A stretch of 7,556 bases of DNA from an uncultured bacterium (lineage in GTDB: Bacteria > Eisenbacteria > RBG-16-71-46 > CAIMUX01): positions 1-7,556 of the forward strand of contig CAMPIC010000125.1 of the NCBI GenBank assembly GCA_946886185.1. Direction: 5' to 3'. The first letter of the stretch is position 1. Every line of letters begins with the position of its first letter. This document shows, one piece after another, positions 1 through 5,000 of the stretch. The position numbers were made by a program, and so were the translations under genes. Under the pieces are notes generated by a model. The model was not told the DNA's origin. It searched no databases and worked only from the letters and a program-made list of their open reading frames with translations.

Positions 1-436
1 CCTGGGAGACGGTGCCCGAGACGACCTGATCGGTCTTGTCGGCGTATTCATTGAAGACGTTTTCGCGCTCCGCCTCGCGGACCCGCTGGACCAGGACCTG
101 CTTGGCGGCCTGGATCGCGGCGCGTCCCAGATCCAGGATCGGCACTTCCACCGGCACGGTGGAGCCGAGTCGGGCGTGCTTGTCGATCTTGAGCGCGTCT
201 TCGAGGTCGATCTCCCCTTCCAGATCGATCGCCACCTGGACCACTTTCTTGTGGACGCGGATCTTGATCTCACCGCTCAGCTCGTCGAACTTCACTTCGA
301 CCGCGGCCGCGGAGGCGTACTTCTTGTTCGCGGCGCTTTCCAGACCGAGCCTGAGCGTCTCGACCAGGAGCTGCCGGTCGACGCTCTTCTCGCGAGCGAT
401 GACTTTGAGTGCTTCCAGGATTTCTTCGGTCGCCAT
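1..436 (-). CDS. nusA: Transcription termination/antitermination factor NusA, N-terminal part
   Basis: The first 145 codons are present; the gene runs off the window edge at base 1. NusA binds RNA polymerase and controls pausing, intrinsic termination and antitermination. The visible part is the RNA-polymerase-binding N-terminal domain: it opens MATEEILEALKVIAREKSVD, followed by LLVETLRLGLESAANKKY, GEIDLEDALKI (the family's E-I-x-L-E-x-A segment), VPILDLGRAAIQAAKQVLVQ (the [FL]GR.A.Q.AKQV signature) and REAERENVFNEYADKTDQVVSGTV, where the S1 domain begins. S1, KH1 and KH2 domains lie outside. The ATG at 436 is preceded by GGGGG (446-442), a G-rich but imperfect ribosome-binding site, 20 bases after the rimP stop; translational coupling to rimP is plausible. 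In many bacteria infB follows further downstream, which cannot be checked here. Confidence 0.96.
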   Translation of the reverse strand, partial: MATEEILEALKVIAREKSVDRQLLVETLRLGLESAANKKYASAAAVEVKFDELSGEIKIRVHKKVVQVAIDLEGEIDLEDALKIDKHARLGSTVPVEVPILDLGRAAIQAAKQVLVQRVREAERENVFNEYADKTDQVVSGTVSQ

Positions 437-456
437 CCAAACCCCCGCGGGTCGCT

Positions 457-945
457 TCAACGCGAGCCGGAGGTCCCACTCGGCTTTCGCGTCCATCGGT
501 CCATGCGCAGATGGGCGGACTCGATATCCTCCAACCGCAGCCGGAGCGTTTCGCCATTCTCTTTGCGCAACCAGAAGCCGTCCGGTTCGAGATCCCCGAT
601 CTCTCCCAGCACGACCGCCGGCCCCTCGCCCGGATTTCGAAGCTGAACCTTCACTCCCTCACCGTGAAAACGGCGAAAGTGATCCAACGTCCACACCGGA
701 CGGTTCATTCCAGGCGATGACACCTCCATCTCGAAACCGCCGGCCAGATGCGGATTCGACTCCAGCTCCCGCGTGATGCGGCGGCTGATCTCGGCGCACG
801 CCGCCACCGTCACGCCTCCTTCCCGATCGATCGAAACCCGAAAGGTCTGCCCTCTGGGCTTGCGCGAAACGGAGCACTCGACGAGCTCGTAGCCTTCCGC
901 AACTACAAAGGGCTCAATGAGTTTCGCCAGCTCAGACTTCGTCAT
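457..945 (-). CDS. rimP: Ribosome maturation factor RimP
   Basis: 162 residues, a usual length for RimP (older names YhbC, YlxS). It is a cytoplasmic protein needed for maturation of the 30S ribosomal subunit. Start ATG at 945 is chosen because GAGGA lies 6 bases upstream and the protein then begins MTKSELAKLIEPFV, as in the family; extension to the ATG at 1005 would translate through the terminator hairpin. Seen motifs: GYELVEC in the N-terminal alpha/beta domain, FRVSIDREGGVTV (about residues 35-47), CAEISRRI, then the family signature EVSSPGMNRP (about 74-83) opening the C-terminal SH3-like domain, with GEIGDLEPDGFWL and LRLEDIESAHL near the end. It is followed 20 bases later by nusA, the near-universal rimP-nusA arrangement, so the two are very likely one operon. 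Stop is TGA at 459-457. Nothing unusual in the protein itself. Confidence 0.96.
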   Translation of the reverse strand: MTKSELAKLIEPFVVAEGYELVECSVSRKPRGQTFRVSIDREGGVTVAACAEISRRITRELESNPHLAGGFEMEVSSPGMNRPVWTLDHFRRFHGEGVKVQLRNPGEGPAVVLGEIGDLEPDGFWLRKENGETLRLRLEDIESAHLRMDRWTRKPSGTSGSR

Positions 946-951
946 GAAGCG

Positions 952-956
952 TCCTC
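952..956 (-). promoter_or_regulatory. Shine-Dalgarno site of rimP
   Basis: GAGGA on the minus strand with a 6-base spacer to the ATG at 945. It fixes the rimP start against the longer alternative at 1005, which has no such site. Confidence 0.7.
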
Positions 957-980
957 GGCGAGTCCTGACATTGTTCCCCA

Positions 981-1006
981 AACAAAAACGTGGACATTCG
1001 TCCACG
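981..1006 (-). terminator. Rho-independent terminator or attenuator upstream of rimP
   Basis: The minus strand contains a perfect 7-bp stem CGTGGAC / GTCCACG around a 4-base loop GAAT (1006-989), followed at once by TTTTTGTT (988-981). Stem plus U-tract is the classic intrinsic-terminator layout. It lies 76 bases past the M28 stop and 35 bases before the rimP ATG. The stem is short and the U-tract is broken by a G, so termination may be partial. It can end the sprA-M28 transcript, attenuate the rimP-nusA leader, or do both. Confidence 0.75.
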
Positions 1007-1013
1007 CCGTGTC

Positions 1014-1042
1014 ACCGTACACAACCGGCACGAGAGTGGCAA
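1014..1042 (-). promoter_or_regulatory. Possible sigma-70-type promoter for rimP-nusA
   Basis: On the minus strand TTGCCA (1042-1037, five of six matches to TTGACA) is followed after exactly 17 bases by TACGGT (1019-1014, matching TATAAT only at T, A and the final T). Predicted start of transcription is near 1008-1006, which would put the hairpin at the very 5' end of the RNA. The weak -10 element and GC-rich background make this tentative. Confidence 0.25.
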
Positions 1043-1082
1043 GGGGTTTCCAGGGCGCCCTCACCCGCTCCCTCCGCTTCGC

Positions 1083-2015
1083 CTACTGCGTCACGTAGCC
1101 TCCACGCACGATCTCGAGCACGACCTCGCCCACGTGCGACAGTGTACGCGTACTGATCCGGTCCGGGGTATCCCGAACTGTGTGCCAGTTCGGATCGTCG
1201 AATCCGATGATCACGTTGGACGGGATCCCCTGCTGCAAGAATGGCAGATGATCGTCGAAGACGGCATGCTCGGGCGCGCCCTCCCACTCGATGTATCCGA
1301 GCTGCCGCGCGATCTGCGGAACCAGATCGACCCACTCCGGAGCGACCTGCCACGAGTAGAGCTCGCGACCGAACTGCGCCGTGGGAGAACCGACCATGTC
1401 CAGCACCAGCGCCGCGTCGGGAAGCGCGCCGGGATAGTTGACCGCGAGCCACTGGCTCCCCAGCGCGAAGCTCTCCGGAGCGCCGTGGCTGCCGAGATCC
1501 TCCAGGTCGAAGAAGGCGAGATCGACTCCGATCGGCGGAGGCGTCTCCGCGAAGAGTCGGGCCAGCACCAGGAGCAACGCCACGCCCGATCCTCCGTCGT
1601 TCGCGCCCAGCACGGGATTGTCGTGGAGGCCCGTATCGGCCTCCGCATCCGCCCAGGGACGGGAGTCGTAGTGCGCTCCCAGGAGCAAGCGGGGCGTCGC
1701 CTCGGGGCGGATGCGGGCAAATAGGTTCGCCCCCGCGACCATTCCCGGGCCGCGCGGATGCTCCGCGGTGAACGAAAGCCTCTCCGGGGCGAAACCGAGG
1801 GAGTCGAGGTACCCCAGAATCATCTCCTGGCATTCGCGGTGCGCCGCAGTTCCGGGCACGCGCGGGCCGAGCGCGCATTGCCGCTCGATCCAGCCGAACG
1901 CTTCGGATCCGTCGAAGGTGGAGCCGGCCATGCACTCCGATCCGCTCGGGAGGGCGAGGAAGCCGGCCAGCGCGATCACCAAAGGCCTGCAGTCGAACGA
2001 TCGAGGAAACGGCAC
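1083..2015 (-). CDS. Secreted M28-family zinc enzyme, probable glutaminyl-peptide cyclotransferase
   Basis: 310 residues from a GTG start at 2015, chosen because AGGAG lies 5 bases upstream and because it gives a complete signal peptide: basic/polar residues 1-11, hydrophobic core about 12-23, likely cleavage after CMA at 28-30. The ATG at 1931 would remove that signal. M28 motifs follow in order: GAHYDSRP (H115, D117), GANDGGSG (D140), FFDLEDLG (E172 as general base, D173 as probable zinc ligand in place of the more usual Glu), LDMVG (D206), DDHLPFL (D255) and WHT (W277, H278). The DDH.PFL, LD..G.P, LGSQ and WHT signatures match glutaminyl cyclases (human QC residues D305, D248, W329, H330) better than generic aminopeptidases, and the E-D pair is familiar from bacterial cyclase-like members. 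Such enzymes cyclise N-terminal Gln to pyroglutamate. It starts 10 bases after the sprA stop, so the two are probably co-translated. An aminopeptidase function remains possible: the superfamily call is near certain, the cyclase call likely. Confidence 0.9.
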   Translation of the reverse strand: MPFPRSFDCRPLVIALAGFLALPSGSECMAGSTFDGSEAFGWIERQCALGPRVPGTAAHRECQEMILGYLDSLGFAPERLSFTAEHPRGPGMVAGANLFARIRPEATPRLLLGAHYDSRPWADAEADTGLHDNPVLGANDGGSGVALLLVLARLFAETPPPIGVDLAFFDLEDLGSHGAPESFALGSQWLAVNYPGALPDAALVLDMVGSPTAQFGRELYSWQVAPEWVDLVPQIARQLGYIEWEGAPEHAVFDDHLPFLQQGIPSNVIIGFDDPNWHTVRDTPDRISTRTLSHVGEVVLEIVRGGYVTQ

Positions 2016-2020
2016 TCGCA

Positions 2021-2025
2021 CTCCT
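2021..2025 (-). promoter_or_regulatory. Shine-Dalgarno site for the M28 gene, abutting the sprA stop
   Basis: The minus strand reads TGA AGGAG TGCGA GTG: the AGGAG directly follows the sprA TGA and is 5 bases before the GTG at 2015. This decides the start codon and suggests that ribosomes finishing sprA re-initiate on the M28 gene. A second in-frame GTG at 2021 overlaps the site itself and cannot be served by it. Confidence 0.8.
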
Positions 2026-5000
2026 TCAGAAGTTGAAGCTCGCGGAAACGGAAATCGTGACGAAGCGGGTGGTCTTCGATTTTTCCTTGGTGTTGCTGTC
2101 CTGTCCCACGCGCACGTTCGCGGCGCCGGTGATCCGCTCGGTGAACTGATAGGTCGATCCGGTCGTGATCGCGAGCTGAACGCTTCCCGATTCGGTGGAC
2201 GCTCCCCCCTGGGCGCGGCTCTCGGTCGCGGTCTGCCGCCAGTCGATTCCGGCATTCACGTCCATGCGGGTGTTGATCACCTTGAAGCTGCTGCTCCCGG
2301 GAACCTTGACGCGCTTGCGCAGCTCGATCGACTTCTTCAGATCCAGGGTGGCGGCGCTGGTCTCGGTGCGGGTCACGCTCGGGGGCTGGAAACGCTCGGT
2401 GATCGACTCGTTCCGCGAGCTGTTGATCGTGGCGGAGATTCCATTTTCCATCGAGGCCCGGATCGAGACGAGCGGATTGATCCCGGTGCTGGTGGTGCGG
2501 GTGATGAGCGGCGCCCCCCGCGGCCCCTGCTCGGAAGTCTTCCTGGAGTAGCGCGTGTTGGCGGAGAAGCTCTTCAGGTGGAGCAGTTTGTCCACCTTCA
2601 ACCGCTGATAGAGGTTGCCCCATTGGACGTCGAGCTCCGGCCAGGAGGTCTCGCGCGTCACGCTCGTCACTCCATTGGCGTCGGTGTCGGTGACCTGATG
2701 GTCGAAGCGCGGCTTGACCGACATCGAGAAGGGCAGGTCGAGAGACGTGTCCCACCCGAACCCTTTCGTGTCGGATGCGGTGCGCACCGAGTTGGAAAGA
2801 GGGCGGCTCTCTCCGCCGAGATCGCGCGAAAGGCCGAGCTGGAACGCGAGGCTCGGCTCGCCGCGCCTTCGCGAGTAGGTCGTGCTCGTGCTGATGGAGT
2901 ACTGGAGGTTGATCGGATGCAGACGGAAGAGGGTCGATCCTCCACCGCCGCGCGACTCAACGCGGGTGCTGTCGTTGCCTCCCGGGGGAAAATCTCGGAT
3001 GAACCGGGTGAGCTCATCCATCGCCAGCCGCCCCTGGAACGTGGTGGCGGAACTGTTGCGATAATCGTTGTACCGATCCGGCTCGTTCTCGACTGACTGC
3101 CCTCCCTGCTGCAGGAAGGTCAGGTTCGACTTGCCGTCCCAGCTCACCCGCGGCGAGAGGAGAGTGGTGAGGACCGGAATGTCCCAGTTCGCGTTCAGGC
3201 TCTGGCTCCGGGATCGCTCTCTTCCCAGGCGGACGCCGAAGAGCGCCTGCTGGTTATGGCGCAGGTTGAGATCGCGCGCGCTGTCGATGTCATAGCGGAT
3301 GGAGCGGACCGGGTTGAAACCCATCCCCAGCGAGAGATCGGTCGAGCTGGGGGTGAAGGTCTCTTCCCGTTCGTACGGCTTCGACAAGTCGGTGCGGCGA
3401 TAGACGCGGCTGTCGGTCGTGCGCCCCGAGAGACTGGCGGAGAGCCGCGTGGGCAGCAGTTGGATTTCCGGTCGCTTGAACAGCCCGATGACTCCGTCGG
3501 TCGGCACCCGCAGGACGCCCACCTGATCGAGCGCCATCTGCCAGTTCACTGTTCCGGTGCGGGTCACGGTGGAGTCCCGGCGCTGCGGCGTGAGGTTGAT
3601 GCTCCTCCCCTGGCTCACGGAGGCGCTGAACGGATCCACCAGATATCGCACCCACGGGTTCTCGGAGCGGCGCTTGCTGTAGCTGAGGAGGAACTGTTGG
3701 TCCTGACGTTCGGAGATGTCGCGATCCGTTGGCCGATCCACGACCAGGTCCGACCCGGTCTTGAATTTCGGAACGAGGCGCGTCTTGTTGAAGCTGAGCG
3801 TGAGCGGAAGCGAGATTCCCGTTCGCTCGATGAACTTCTGCAGAGCGATGCGGGTCGAGAGGTTCGTGGTCGTGGAGGTCGTCCCGCTTCCCTGGTTCTG
3901 CCCGATGCTGACGAAGTCGGCGCACGCCTTCTCGAAGTTGCCTGTGATGTCCATGAAGTCGGAGAACTTGGCGCTCACCTGGACGCGCTGCGCCGTGCCG
4001 GTTTCTTTCTTCACTCCGGAGAGACGCAGCTCGTCGATCCAGATGTTCCCTTCACGGAGCGGGGTTCCTCCGACGTTGGTCACGGTGAACGTGACGCGCC
4101 GGATCAGGTTGAGCGAGGGGCTCCCCTTGCGGGAGATGACCGCCCCGTCGGGGAGCTCCTTGCGCACGATGTTGCTCGTGCTGTCGGGGATCTCCAGCTG
4201 GAGCCGGCTCAGCTCCGCGAGGTCGATCTGCACGAGGTCCCAGTCGTTGGGCAACGGCCGCGTGTATTCGTAATAGTTGGTGGTGTCGGGAGCGGCATCC
4301 TTGCCCAACCGGATCGACATCACCAGATTGGCGTCGCCGGAGTTGAAGCGGCGATTGAGATAGAACTCGAGCGTGTTGTAAAGCGAGGAGAAGTTCTGCT
4401 CCCGCGGGAAGATGCGGTAGATGGCGGCGCGGTGGCCCGGCTGGAAATTCCTCAGCTCGAGCGTGATCGACTGCTCCCGTTCCTGCACGTTGTCCTGGGG
4501 TAGATTGCGCGGCGTGAAGGGAGGGACGTAAACCGCCTTGTCGTCCTTGTTGTTCAAGACCCCGACGAAGAACTCCTCTCCCGGAGCGAGCGCTTCGGGC
4601 GGCAGCTCCACGTCGCGCAGGTCGGAAAGAGAGCGCTCGAACCAGCGATTGCCGATGATCTCGATGCCGCCCACCTGCAGGCGCTGCCGTTCTCCGGAAA
4701 ATCCGGTCACCCAGATCCGGGAGTGGAAGATCCGCTCCCAGTCCGGATCGCTCACCCCCCCGTCCTTCATGATCCGGACGAGCGCTTCGTCCGAGAGAGG
4801 AATCCGAATGCGACGCCAGCCGCTCGTATCGGCGGGGGTTTCGGTGAGCGGCTGGCCGGGATCGCGCAGCACGAAGTCACGCCGCACGTCGGTCTCCCAG
4901 AGAGTGGAGTCGGCGAGGTCGATCTCGACCTGGAAGTAGCTGTTGGAGCGCTGCGGAACGAGGTCGCCGTTCAGATCCTCGCTGTCGAGGAACTGATTCC

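Larger units (their letters stand above)
946..1082 (-). other. Intergenic region between the M28 gene and rimP
   Basis: This is the only sizeable non-coding stretch in the window (137 bases). It carries a terminator-like hairpin at 1006-981, a possible promoter at 1042-1014, the rimP Shine-Dalgarno site at 956-952, and a perfect 10-base palindrome AGGGCGCCCT at 1052-1061 of unknown meaning. Reading frames across it lack coding character, and no tRNA or other recognised RNA was found. Confidence 0.75.

Noticed and set aside
36..776. Plus-strand open frame of 246 codons across nusA and rimP
   Set aside because: Antisense to two well-conserved genes; Ser/Arg/Pro-rich shadow product.
946..1005. 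20-residue N-terminal extension of RimP from the ATG at 1005
   Set aside because: It would be encoded by the terminator hairpin, has no ribosome-binding site, and is absent from the usual RimP N-terminus.
1052..1061. Perfect palindrome AGGGCGCCCT as an operator
   Set aside because: Such short GC palindromes are frequent in high-GC DNA and nothing ties it to a known regulator.
990..1724. Plus-strand open frame of 244 codons beginning inside the hairpin
   Set aside because: Starts in the terminator and runs antisense through the M28 catalytic motifs; low-complexity Arg-rich product.
2016..2255. 80-residue N-terminal extension of the M28 protein to 2255
   Set aside because: This Pro/Arg-rich stretch lies within the end of sprA in another frame; the GTG at 2015 has a clear AGGAG site and gives a normal signal peptide.
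1711..3096. Long plus-strand open frame of 461 codons
   Set aside because: It lies antisense to sprA and the M28 gene, has no recognisable domain, is rich in Arg/Gly/Ala as expected from the complement of GC-rich coding DNA, and overlaps strongly conserved minus-strand proteins.
3256..4503. Plus-strand open frame of 415 codons, full of Val/Glu/Arg/Asp
   Set aside because: Fully antisense within sprA; its composition mirrors GC-rich codon bias on the other strand and it shows no domain.
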